From Planifilum fulgidum (GTDB lineage Bacteria > Bacillota > Bacilli > Thermoactinomycetales > DSM-44946), in contig NZ_FOOK01000020.1 in NCBI RefSeq assembly GCF_900113175.1, positions 1 through 59,470 on the forward strand: a stretch of 59,470 nt of DNA, in the 5' to 3' direction. Position 1 is the stretch's first letter. Each line of letters opens with the position of its first letter. The notes under the pieces are model-generated. The model was not told the DNA's origin. It ran no database searches and saw only the letters and a list, made by a program, of their open reading frames with translations. Below, piece by piece: positions 35,491-43,397 of the stretch. Position numbers and translations under genes: made by a program.

Positions 35491-36957
35491 ATGGCAGGAA
35501 CGATTACTGTGGTGGGATTGGGGCCGGGGGATGAGACCGGAATCCCCCTCGGAACGCTCCGCCTCCTGCGCGGGGCGGACAAAATCCGTCTCCGCACGGA
35601 AAAGCACCCTGTGGTCTCTTGGCTGCGCCGGGAGGGGATTTCCTTTGCGACCTTCGATCACCTATACGAAGCCCACGACGATTTTGAATCCGTCTACAGG
35701 GCGATCGCCGAATCGCTGCTTCGGGAGGCGGCTTCGGGCGTTTCCCTGGTTTATGCGGTTCCCGGTCACCCCATGGTGGCGGAGCGGTCCGTGCGGCTGC
35801 TTCTCGCCGAGGGCCCGGACCGGGGGGTGCGGATCGATGTGAAGGGAGGCGGCAGCTTCCTCGACACGGCCTTTGCCCGCCTGGGCATCGATCCGGTGGA
35901 GGGTTTCGCCCTGCTGGACGGGACCGCCCTGGAGGCTTCCCGGATCGATCCGCGCCTTCATTTGATTGTGGGACAAGTGTACGATCGGATGGTGGCCTCC
36001 GATGTGAAGCTGGCGCTGATGGAGGTGTTTCCCGACGAATACCCCGTCACCGTCGCTTCCTGCCTGGGGATGGAAGGGAGGGAACGGGTGAGCCGGATGC
36101 CCCTTTACGCCCTGGACCGGGATGACCGGTTCGACGACTGGACGCTGGTCTATGTTCCCCCCTCCAAGGATCCCGGGATTCTCCGGCGCCGGTTTGACAC
36201 GCTGACGGAGGTCATCGCCTACCTGAGGGGGCCGGAGGGCTGCCCCTGGGACCGGAAACAGACCCACCGGAGCCTGCGGAAATATCTGCTGGAGGAAGCC
36301 TATGAATTTCTGGAGGCGGTCGGGCAGGAAGATTTCGACGCGATGGCCGAGGAACTGGGGGATGTCCTGCTTCAGGTGGTCCTTCACGCCCAGATCGCCC
36401 GGGAGGAAGGGTACTTCGACATCCGGGACGTCATCGGCCGGCTGACAGAGAAACTGATTCGCCGCCATCCCCACGTGTTCGGCGATGAGGAGGCTTCCGA
36501 CGCTGAGCACGTCAAAGAGAAATGGGAGGCGATCAAAGAGCGGGAGCGGGCCGAAAAGGGCCTGAAAAAAGCGGAGTCCCTCTTGGACGGCGTCCCGCGG
36601 TTTCCGGCCCTCATCTTGGCGACGGAACTGCAGAAGCGGGCCGCCAAGGTGGGGTTTGACTGGGCGCGCAAGGAGGATGTCCGCGTCAAGTTGCTGGAGG
36701 AGCTGGAGGAGCTGTTTCAGGCCGATTCCTCCGAGAAAAGGGAGGAGGAGCTGGGGGATCTGCTGTTTGTCGCCGTCGCCCTGGCCCGCTTTTTCGGGAC
36801 GGATGCGGAGCAGGCGCTCCTTGGGGCCTGCCGCAAATTTGACCGCCGCTTCCGCTTTGTGGAGCGGCGGGCGGCGGAGACGGGCAAGGGATTGGAGGAG
36901 TTTTCCCTGGCGCAGCTGGACAAGTGGTGGGACGAGGCCAAAATCCGGGGATTTTGA
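35491..36957 (+). CDS. mazG: fused tetrapyrrole methylase-like / nucleoside triphosphate pyrophosphohydrolase MazG (YabN)
   Basis: A 488-residue fusion. Residues ~1-220 are a SAM-dependent tetrapyrrole-methylase-like domain (VVGLGPGDETGIPLGTLRLL at the start, VYAVPGHPMVAERSV). Residues ~245-488 are two MazG-type regions with the EExxE and ExxD metal-binding helices (CPWDRKQTHRSLRKYLLEEA, then EEAYEFLEAV). MazG hydrolyses NTPs and dNTPs, probably as housecleaning. GTGGAGG precedes ATG 35491. The fusion is the normal Firmicute YabN arrangement. Confidence 0.94.
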   Translation: MAGTITVVGLGPGDETGIPLGTLRLLRGADKIRLRTEKHPVVSWLRREGISFATFDHLYEAHDDFESVYRAIAESLLREAASGVSLVYAVPGHPMVAERSVRLLLAEGPDRGVRIDVKGGGSFLDTAFARLGIDPVEGFALLDGTALEASRIDPRLHLIVGQVYDRMVASDVKLALMEVFPDEYPVTVASCLGMEGRERVSRMPLYALDRDDRFDDWTLVYVPPSKDPGILRRRFDTLTEVIAYLRGPEGCPWDRKQTHRSLRKYLLEEAYEFLEAVGQEDFDAMAEELGDVLLQVVLHAQIAREEGYFDIRDVIGRLTEKLIRRHPHVFGDEEASDAEHVKEKWEAIKERERAEKGLKKAESLLDGVPRFPALILATELQKRAAKVGFDWARKEDVRVKLLEELEELFQADSSEKREEELGDLLFVAVALARFFGTDAEQALLGACRKFDRRFRFVERRAAETGKGLEEFSLAQLDKWWDEAKIRGF

Positions 36958-37101
36958 AAAAAGTTCCGGGGTCATAAGACGATTTTTTCCACTGAAAGCA
37001 GGATTTTCTCTCTTTTCCCCGAACAATATCCCTAGATCACCGATCAAGGAGGTGAAAGGCCCGCTGAAAAAGCCGGCATTCTCCGGAGGCGGGCCGTTGG
37101 G

Positions 37102-37374
37102 ATGAACAAACAGGAATTGATCAGTCGGATCGCCAAAAAGAGCGGAATGACCAAAAAGGACGTGGAGACGGTGATCAACGGTTTTCTGGACGAAGTCTCC
37201 GCGGCGCTGAGCGCGGGCGAAAAGGTGCAGCTGATCGGTTTCGGCACCTTTGAGGCCCGGAAGCGCTCCAGCCGGAAGGGGCGGAATCCCCAGACCGGCG
37301 ACGTGATGCACATCCCCGAATCGACGGTTCCCACCTTCCGGGCGGGAAGCCGGCTGAAGCAAGCGGTGAAATGA
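37102..37374 (+). CDS. HU family DNA-binding protein
   Basis: A 90-residue nucleoid protein with a full HU/IHF fold: MNKQELISRIAKKSGMTKKD at the start, IGFGTFEARKRSSRKGRNPQTG across the DNA-binding arm, and VPTFRAGSRLK at the end. The stop overlaps the rqcP start. Upstream is unusual: the perfect site AAGGAGGTGA (37046-37055) is 47 bases from the ATG, with a 7-bp hairpin in between (37058-37064 with 37089-37095), and only a weaker GGAGG inside the hairpin lies nearer. B. subtilis has no HU gene at this spot. Confidence 0.95.
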   Translation: MNKQELISRIAKKSGMTKKDVETVINGFLDEVSAALSAGEKVQLIGFGTFEARKRSSRKGRNPQTGDVMHIPESTVPTFRAGSRLKQAVK

Positions 37375-37658
37375 TGCGTCTGGACAAATTTCTGAAGGTG
37401 TCCCGACTGATCAAGCGGCGCACACTGGCCAAGGAAGTTTGCGACCAGGGAAGGGTTTTGATCAACGGACGCACGGCCAAAGCCGGATCGGCGGTGGCCG
37501 TCGGCGATCAGATCACCATCCGTTTCGGCCACAAGCAGGTGACGGTCCGGGTCGATTCCCTGGCCGAGTCCCCCCGGAAGCAGGAAGCGGGTTCGATGTA
37601 CACCCTGCTGGAGGAAAAGGTCCTGGAAGATTCCGAGGAGGCGGGCACCCCGCTCTGA
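37371..37658 (+). CDS. rqcP: RqcP, ribosome-associated quality control S4-domain protein (YabO)
   Basis: A 95-residue S4-domain protein (MRLDKFLKVSRLIKRRTLAK, GRVLINGRTAKAGSAV). RqcP binds obstructed 50S subunits with RqcH and supports addition of alanine tails to stalled peptides. It is close in sequence to Hsp15-type proteins. The start ATG 37371 overlaps the HU stop; ATG 37374 is equally possible. The order mazG-yabO-yabP-yabQ-divIC is conserved. Confidence 0.94.
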   Translation: MMRLDKFLKVSRLIKRRTLAKEVCDQGRVLINGRTAKAGSAVAVGDQITIRFGHKQVTVRVDSLAESPRKQEAGSMYTLLEEKVLEDSEEAGTPL

Positions 37659-37721
37659 GGCCTTCGCCTCCTTTTCCGTCCGATGTCCCGCCGGGTTCCG
37701 GCCCCTCCGCCCCGGGAAGGT

Positions 37722-37749
37722 TCTATTTCCCCCCCTTCGTCCATATCAT
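37722..37749 (+). promoter_or_regulatory. possible sigma-E promoter of yabPQ
   Basis: CATATCAT (37742-37749) fits the sigma-E -10 CATANNNT. TCTATTT (37722-37728), 13 bases upstream, is a partial -35. yabP and yabQ are sigma-E genes in B. subtilis. Confidence 0.4.
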
Positions 37750-37771
37750 GTACCGAAAGGGGGTACATGCC

Positions 37772-38059
37772 ATGGTGGAGGAGACGTACGGAACCCGGCA
37801 CGATCTGGTGATGTCCAACCGGAAGGCCCTGGAGGTCACCGGGGTGATCAGCGTGGAGAGCTTCGACAGCGAGGAGTTCCTGCTGAACACCGATTGCGGC
37901 TTCCTCGGGATTCGCGGGCAGGACCTGCACATCAAGAGCTTGGATCTGGAAAAGGGGCGGGTGGCCATCGAGGGCACGATCCACGAGATGAGTTATCTGG
38001 ATGACGGTTCCCCCCGCGCCGACAAAGTGAAAGGCTTCTTCGGAAGGTTGTTCCGGTGA
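37772..38059 (+). CDS. yabP: sporulation protein YabP
   Basis: A 95-residue YabP/YqfC family protein, recognised by HDLVMSNRKALEVTGVISVE near the start and VAIEGTIHEMSYLDDG near the end. In B. subtilis it is made in the mother cell and is needed for sporulation; its biochemical role is unclear. AAAGGGGG lies 10 bases before ATG 37772. The stop overlaps the GTG start of yabQ. Confidence 0.92.
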   Translation: MVEETYGTRHDLVMSNRKALEVTGVISVESFDSEEFLLNTDCGFLGIRGQDLHIKSLDLEKGRVAIEGTIHEMSYLDDGSPRADKVKGFFGRLFR

Positions 38060-38598
38060 GCCTGCAGACCCAGTGGATCACGATGGCGACGATGGTGGGC
38101 TCCGGCCTGATCCTCGGCGTGGCGCTGGACGCCTACCGGGTGTTGAAGGAGCGCTTTCATCTGCGCGGGTGGGTGGTTTCCCTCGTCGATCTGCTCTATT
38201 GGGTTGCCGCCGCCAGCCTCGTCTTCCACCTGTTGGTATGGAGCAATTGGGGAGAACTCCGTTTTTACGTGTTCGTGGCGGTCCTGGCCGGTTTCTGGAT
38301 CTACTTTTCCTGGTTCAGCGACGGGGTTTTCCGCTTTCTCCGCTGGCTGCTTCAGGGGCTGGAGCGGTTGGGAAGGGCTGTCATCCGGGTGGTGACGGTT
38401 CTCGTCTGGTTTCCCCTCGCCTATCTGTGGGCCCTTTTCCGCAGGGCGGGCCTGCTCTTGTGGCGCCTGGCGAGAGGGGCATTCCGGCTGATTGCGGCGC
38501 CCTTCTTTCCTCTCGTTCGGTTTCTTTCCCCCCTGGGAAAGGCCCCCAAGGCGCTTTGCCGCCGCCTTCTCCGCTTGATTCGCGGGACGAAGAAATGA
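38056..38598 (+). CDS. yabQ: spore cortex biosynthesis protein YabQ
   Basis: A 180-residue membrane protein with four hydrophobic segments (about residues 7-25, 40-62, 68-88 and 115-135) and a basic C-terminus. YabQ is needed for spore cortex formation in B. subtilis. GTG 38056 overlaps the yabP stop, so the pair is translationally coupled. Confidence 0.9.
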   Translation: MSLQTQWITMATMVGSGLILGVALDAYRVLKERFHLRGWVVSLVDLLYWVAAASLVFHLLVWSNWGELRFYVFVAVLAGFWIYFSWFSDGVFRFLRWLLQGLERLGRAVIRVVTVLVWFPLAYLWALFRRAGLLLWRLARGAFRLIAAPFFPLVRFLSPLGKAPKALCRRLLRLIRGTKK

Positions 38599-38626
38599 GA
38601 TGAAACAGAAAAAAGGAATGATGGGT

Positions 38627-38995
38627 ATGGCATTCGTGCGGAAAGGAAATGTGGTCTCCCTCAGTTCCTCCCGTCCTTCCGGGACTTCGGAAAAACGCCC
38701 CAGCCGCCTTCCGCGGAACGTCCGTCGCCGCCGCCTGATCTGGCTGATCGTCATGATCACCTTTTTTGGGTGGTTTCTCTCCGAATTCGTGACCCAGTCC
38801 GGCCGGATCGCCGCGCGGGAAGCGGAATTGAAGGCGAAAAGGGAGGAGCTGGCCGCTCTCAAGAAGGAGCAGAAAGCCCTGCGCGAGGAGATCAAGCGGT
38901 TGCATGACGAGGAATACCTGAAGGAATTGGCCCGCAAGTACGGTTACCAGGAGCCGGGAGAGGAGATTTACACGTTGCCGGAGGGAACGAATTGA
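38627..38995 (+). CDS. divIC: cell division protein DivIC (FtsB-like)
   Basis: A 122-residue bitopic protein: a basic cytoplasmic N-terminus, one transmembrane helix at about residues 38-56, and an extracellular coiled coil (REAELKAKREELAALKKEQK and following). It works with FtsL and DivIB in the divisome. AAAAGGA lies 9 bases before ATG 38627; ATG 38600, 38618 and 38621 are weaker. The yabR gene that follows in B. subtilis is missing. Confidence 0.92.
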   Translation: MAFVRKGNVVSLSSSRPSGTSEKRPSRLPRNVRRRRLIWLIVMITFFGWFLSEFVTQSGRIAAREAELKAKREELAALKKEQKALREEIKRLHDEEYLKELARKYGYQEPGEEIYTLPEGTN

Positions 38996-39002
38996 GGGCA
39001 AG

Positions 39003-39031
39003 CCGCCTGTCCGGACCGTGCAGGCGGTTTT
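39003..39031 (+). terminator. divIC terminator
   Basis: CCGCCTG and CAGGCGG form a 7-bp stem with an 11-base loop, followed by TTTTG. The next 200 bases up to the tRNA promoter have no supported gene. Confidence 0.65.
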
Positions 39032-39235
39032 GAACCCCCGCGCGTGTCCGGCGTTTCGAAGTGACCATCGGGGGCTCCCCGTCGCCGCCGCTGAACCGGA
39101 GACGGCGCGGACCGCGGATGAGGGAAGGGACGGAACATGCGCGGGGGAGGGCACCTTTCGGGAGGGCTGCCAGGGGCTTCGGGGGAGCCGGGAAGCGGCG
39201 CAAAATGACTTGTTCATTTTCCATTTCAATATCCC

Positions 39236-39264
39236 TTGACATCGCCGGAAGGCTTTTGTATAAT
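39236..39264 (+). promoter_or_regulatory. sigma-A promoter of the tRNA-Met genes
   Basis: Consensus TTGACA (39236-39241) and TATAAT (39259-39264) are spaced 17 bases apart, 20 bases before the initiator tRNA. Confidence 0.93.
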
Positions 39265-39283
39265 TAAAGCCGTTGATGATCGA

Positions 39284-39359
<76 letters not shown>

Positions 39360-39374
39360 ATCCATACGAAATAC

Positions 39375-39416
39375 AAGAGGTCGGGTTTCGGAAAACCCGC
39401 TCCGGCCTCTTTTTTC
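39375..39416 (+). terminator. terminator between the two tRNA-Met genes
   Basis: A two-part stem (AGAGG/CCTCT outside, CGGGTTT/AAACCCG inside) is followed by a T run that ends only three bases before the next tRNA. Confidence 0.8.
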
Positions 39417-39418
39417 TT

Positions 39419-39495
39419 GGCGGCGTAGCTCAGCTGGCTAGAGCGTACGGTTCATACCCGTAAGGTCGGGGGTTCGAGGCCCTCCGCCGCTACCA
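39419..39495 (+). tRNA. elongator tRNA-Met (anticodon CAT)
   Basis: A 77-base cloverleaf with acceptor GGCGGCG/CGCCGCT, anticodon stem TACGG/CCGTA with loop TTCATAC, and encoded CCA. It is almost identical to the B. subtilis elongator tRNA-Met as I know it, so tRNA-Ile2 is unlikely. It begins right after a terminator and has no clear promoter of its own. Confidence 0.94.
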
Positions 39496-39508
39496 TACAG
39501 GAGAGGGG

Positions 39509-39555
39509 AAGGCGAGGCATAAGCCCCGATGGGGCGACTGAATCGCCTTTTTTTA
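39509..39555 (+). terminator. terminator after elongator tRNA-Met
   Basis: AAGGCGA and TCGCCTT pair around an inner GCCCC/GGGGC stem, followed by TTTTTTATTT. Confidence 0.88.
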
Positions 39556-39580
39556 TTTGCTCGGTTGCGGATGTGATACC

Positions 39581-40081
39581 GTGGATGTCACCATCAAGAA
39601 GATCAAGTTCACCACCATAAACAAAACGTATACGGAAAAGGTGCGGGACTGGCGGGGCCGCTACTGTTTTGCGACGCAGTACCCCAATCCGGACGGAAAA
39701 CGGATTTTTTTGACCTATTATTTTGTGCGCAAGGGATACACCATCTCCAAGGTGTTCAACCGTTCCGGGGAATTCCTCTATTATTACTGCGACATCATGG
39801 AGATGCGCCAGACGGGACGCCTTCGCTATGTGATGGTGGATCTGCTCCTGGACATGATCATTTATCCCGATGGCCGTTACCACCTGCTGGATATCGACGA
39901 ATTTGCCACCGCCATCGAAAAGGGCCAGCTGAAACGGCGGCAACAGGTGCACGCCCTGCGAACGCTGGACAAGATGATCCGCAAGCAGACCGAGCGCACC
40001 TTCATCCCGCCTTATCTGCACAAGGTTTCCATGCACCCCCTTTCGGGGGAGGAAAAGAAGCGTCCCGGCACGGCCACCTAG
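39581..40081 (+). CDS. DUF402 family protein
   Basis: A 166-residue DUF402 protein, recognised by the central YYYCDIMEMRQTGRLRYVMV and the YPDGRYHLLDIDEF segment with its conserved acidic residues. Members include nucleoside di- and triphosphatases (S. aureus Ntdp) and RNase/AU-rich-binding proteins, so this may be a nucleotide phosphatase. GTG 39581 follows GGATGTGA; the frame is open back to TTG 39557. It is not at this locus in B. subtilis. No clear terminator follows. Confidence 0.82.
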   Translation: MDVTIKKIKFTTINKTYTEKVRDWRGRYCFATQYPNPDGKRIFLTYYFVRKGYTISKVFNRSGEFLYYYCDIMEMRQTGRLRYVMVDLLLDMIIYPDGRYHLLDIDEFATAIEKGQLKRRQQVHALRTLDKMIRKQTERTFIPPYLHKVSMHPLSGEEKKRPGTAT

Positions 40082-40529
40082 GAATCTCGTCTTTCGCCGC
40101 GCTTCCCCCTTTCTATCGGAACATTCCGCCGAAGGAAGGGCTTCGAGGGGCTCTTTCCCGGCGGATGCGAAGGGAATTCCCGCTTCTTTCGCAAGGTCCC
40201 CCGCGGCGGATGGAAGCGGAGTCCTCCTGGGGCCGGCCTTTCGACGCCGTTTTGCGAGGATTTCGGAAGTTTTGTCGAAAGGGGGCGGGAGGCGGGGCGG
40301 TTCGACGAGATCGTGCCGAAATGTGCATCCATTCCCCGGGTGCTGAAGGGGAATGCCGATCCCTTTTCCGGGAATGCCCCGTTCGGACCTTTCTCAAGCC
40401 ATAAGCGGCCCCGCCGGATTGAAAAATTGTCGGAAAAAAATTTGGCTTCCCCTACCGATTGTGACAAACTTTCCCTTCCGGCCCCGCTATAATGGGTGGC
40501 ACATGAAGCGCAAAGGAGCGTGGGACGCA
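40082..40529 (+). promoter_or_regulatory. spoIIE control region: 21-bp-spaced sigma-A promoter and Spo0A boxes
   Basis: GTGACA (40461-40466) and TATAAT (40488-40493) are spaced 21 bases apart. B. subtilis spoIIE has the same abnormal spacing and depends on Spo0A~P. A perfect Spo0A box TGTCGAA is at 40273-40279, a reverse-oriented near match TTCGACG at 40301-40307, and a near match TGTCGGAA at 40428-40435. Transcription would start near 40500. The rest of this 450-base region holds no supported gene. Confidence 0.78.
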
Positions 40530-43001
40530 ATGCCATCCACTTATTTGAGCGATTTCAAAAGGGCTTGGAGGGAACGGATCGACGATTGGCGCCTGCGGGG
40601 CGGGTCGTGGAAGACGCAGCTCCGCCAGCCGTTTCGCGCGTGGAATTTTCCCGTCCTTTTCATGGGTTTTCTGTTGGGGAGAGCGATGATCCTGGACGCG
40701 ATCGCCCCCTTCGCCGTCGCCTATCTGGCCGTCGTTTTCCATTTATGCAGGCGACAATGGCCCCTCGCCTTCCTTTCTTTGATCCTGGGGGCGATTTCCC
40801 GCGACATGATCCACGCCGTGCAGGTGGCCGGCTTCCTGATGCTGTATCTGTTGGTGCAGAAAGTGTTTGATTGGATGGGAAAGGGGCAGCTCAACTACGT
40901 CCCTTTCGCGGTGCTGATCACGGAGGCCGGGGGCCACCTGGGAAAAATCGGATGGGAAGGCTGGTCGCCCTACCAGGGAATCATGGCCGGCGTCGAGATC
41001 CTTCTCAGCTTCATTCTCACCTTCATTTTTGTCCAGTCCCTTCCCATCTTTACCGTCCGCCGCAAGCGGTACGCCCTCCGCCCCGAGGAAGTGATCTGCC
41101 TGATCATCCTGGTGGGATCGGTCATCACCGGAACCATCGGCTGGAACCTGTCGGGAATGGAACTGGTCAACGTCGTCTCCCGCTATCTGATCATGGTGAT
41201 GGCGTTGGCCGGCGGCGGGATGCTGGGCGCTTCCGTCGGGGTGGTGATGGGGATGATCATGAGCCTCTCCGAACCCCGCACCATCGCCCAGGTGGGCCTG
41301 CTGGCCTTCTCCGGTCTCCTCGCCGGCTTGTTCCGGGAGGGGAAGCGGTGGGGCGTGGCCATCGGCTTTCTGCTGGGGACCTCCATCTTCGCCCTCTACG
41401 GCGCCAGTTCCGAGGAGGTGTGGGCTTCCCTCCGCGAATCCGTCGTGGCCATGCTTCTTTTCCTGGTCACCCCGGAGACCTTTTACCGGGCGGTCGCCCG
41501 GTACATTCCGGGAACGGCGGAGCACGAATCCTCCCGCCAGGAATACATTCGGCGGCTCCGCGACGTCACCGCGGCCAAGGTGGAGCAATTCGCCGAACTG
41601 TTCAACGAGCTCTCCCGCAGTTTTCGGGAGGATGACCGGCTCGGCCGGCGGGAGGAGGAGGCTCAGCTCAACTATTTCCTCTCCGAAGTGATGGAAGGCT
41701 CCTGCAAGATGTGCCGCCGGTATCAGCAGTGCTGGGAAAAGGAGTTTGTGAAGACCTACCAGGGGATGACCGATCTCATGGCCAGGGTGGAATTGAACGG
41801 GGAGGGGAAACCCCTCCGTGTCCCCCGCTCCTGGGCGGAGCACTGCATCCGGCCGCAGGAGGTTCTGGAGCTGATTCAGCAGGGATACAGCTCCTATGAG
41901 AAAGATCTGTATTGGCGGGAGAAGCTCCGGGAGACGCGCCGGCTGGTGTCGGATCAGCTGAGCGGCGTTGCCGAGGTGATGAGCAATCTCGCCGGGGACA
42001 TCCGCCGGGAGGCCCAAGCGATGACCGCCCAGGAGGAGCAGATCCATCAGGCCTTGGAGGAGCTGGGCCTGTCCATTCAGCGGGTGGAGGTGATCAATCT
42101 CGAAGAGGGGAAGGTGGAGATCGAGATCACCTTGCCCCACGCCGACGCCCTGGACGAGTGCCGCAAGCTGATCGCCCCGCTGCTCACGGAGATCGTCGGC
42201 GAACCGATCACCGTTCACCGGAAAATGGTCCGGGGCCAGGCCTCCGGCGCCGTCGTCACATTGGGCTCCGCCCAGCGCTATGAAGTGAAGACCGGGGTGG
42301 CGGGAACGGCCAAGGGAGGCCATTGGCTGTCCGGTGACAGCTACTGCTACATGAATCTGGGGACCGGCAAATACGCCGTCGCCGTGAGCGACGGGATGGG
42401 CAACGGCGAGCGGGCCCAGCAGGAAAGCCAGGCGGCGCTTCAGCTCCTCCGACACCTCCTTCAGTCGGGAATCCGGGAGGACAAGGCGGTGGAGACGGTG
42501 AATGCCATTTTGAGCCTCCGTTCCACCGACGAGATGTTCGCCACCATCGATTTGGCGATGGTGGATCTGAACACGGCGCACGCCCGCTTTCTCAAGATCG
42601 GATCCACTCCCGGATTCATCAAGCGGGGAAAGGAGGTGATAACCGTCTCCGCGGCCAACCCGCCCATCGGCATCCTGCGTGAGATCGATGTGGAACCGGT
42701 GGAGGAGCAGCTTCGGCCCGGCGACCTGCTCATCATGGTGACCGACGGCATCTACGATGCTCCCCGCCACACCGCCGACAAGGAGCGGTGGATGAAACGG
42801 CTCATCGCCGAGATCGACACCCGCGATCCCCAGGGCTTTGCCGACTGTCTCCTGGAGAAGGTGATTCGCTATCACGACGGGGAAATCGCCGACGACATGA
42901 CCGTCGTGGTGGCCAAAGTGGAGAAACACAACCCGGAATGGGCCACGATCCGCCTGCCGGGCATGGAACGGATCAGAAGATCGGAGGTGGCCGGATTCTG
43001 A
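40530..43001 (+). CDS. spoIIE: stage II sporulation protein E (SpoIIE)
   Basis: An 823-residue membrane phosphatase. About ten hydrophobic segments fill residues ~40-325, a central FtsZ-binding and oligomerisation region follows, and residues ~600-823 are a PP2C domain (VSDGMGNGERAQQES, VTDGIYDAPRH, DDMTVVVAKV). SpoIIE localises to the polar septum and dephosphorylates SpoIIAA to activate sigma-F. AAAGGAG lies 11 bases before ATG 40530; ATG 40503 is almost at the transcript start. yabS and yabT, which follow in B. subtilis, are absent. Confidence 0.96.
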   Translation: MPSTYLSDFKRAWRERIDDWRLRGGSWKTQLRQPFRAWNFPVLFMGFLLGRAMILDAIAPFAVAYLAVVFHLCRRQWPLAFLSLILGAISRDMIHAVQVAGFLMLYLLVQKVFDWMGKGQLNYVPFAVLITEAGGHLGKIGWEGWSPYQGIMAGVEILLSFILTFIFVQSLPIFTVRRKRYALRPEEVICLIILVGSVITGTIGWNLSGMELVNVVSRYLIMVMALAGGGMLGASVGVVMGMIMSLSEPRTIAQVGLLAFSGLLAGLFREGKRWGVAIGFLLGTSIFALYGASSEEVWASLRESVVAMLLFLVTPETFYRAVARYIPGTAEHESSRQEYIRRLRDVTAAKVEQFAELFNELSRSFREDDRLGRREEEAQLNYFLSEVMEGSCKMCRRYQQCWEKEFVKTYQGMTDLMARVELNGEGKPLRVPRSWAEHCIRPQEVLELIQQGYSSYEKDLYWREKLRETRRLVSDQLSGVAEVMSNLAGDIRREAQAMTAQEEQIHQALEELGLSIQRVEVINLEEGKVEIEITLPHADALDECRKLIAPLLTEIVGEPITVHRKMVRGQASGAVVTLGSAQRYEVKTGVAGTAKGGHWLSGDSYCYMNLGTGKYAVAVSDGMGNGERAQQESQAALQLLRHLLQSGIREDKAVETVNAILSLRSTDEMFATIDLAMVDLNTAHARFLKIGSTPGFIKRGKEVITVSAANPPIGILREIDVEPVEEQLRPGDLLIMVTDGIYDAPRHTADKERWMKRLIAEIDTRDPQGFADCLLEKVIRYHDGEIADDMTVVVAKVEKHNPEWATIRLPGMERIRRSEVAGF

Positions 43002-43010
43002 GCCCCCTCG

Positions 43011-43397
43011 TTGATTCGTGCCCCGGATGGGGATAAAATAGAGAATAACCATGTTGGACGGTCTTTTGCCGATCCCCGGGCGTCCGGCCGAGGATGCAGG
43101 CCCCTCCCCCCTGCAATCCCCCCGGACCGGGGAACGGCACGCGGCTGGCTGAAAGCCATCCCAGCCTCTTCCCTCCCGGACCGCGTGCAACCTCTTCCGC
43201 CGGTGGTGCGGCATCCCTGCCCTCCCCGATGCCGTTTGCGGACGGCCGCGCGACCGGAAGGTTTCGGCGCCGGGAGAACGTGCGGCGCACCTTCTCCAGG
43301 GCGGGCCGCGGCGAAGGGGGCGAGCGAACACCCGGGCAAAGCCCGGGTGTTTCCCGCTGGAAGGGCTTTTTTCCACACATCTCCGGAGGGGATGAAC
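43011..43397 (+). promoter_or_regulatory. tilS promoter and long GC-rich leader
   Basis: TTGATT (43011-43016) and TAAAAT (43034-43039), spacer 17, should start a transcript near 43046, leaving a ~350-base untranslated leader. Its last part has a perfect 11-bp hairpin AACACCCGGGC/GCCCGGGTGTT (43327-43351) followed by TTCCCGC. The tilS frame stays open through the whole leader, but the encoded Pro/Arg/Gly-rich sequence looks non-coding. I recognise no known riboswitch or structured RNA here. Confidence 0.55.

Noticed and set aside
43011-43397. N-terminal extension of TilS by 129 residues
   Set aside because: The added part is low-complexity Pro/Arg/Gly sequence, overlaps the promoter, and the Shine-Dalgarno and family length support ATG 43398.
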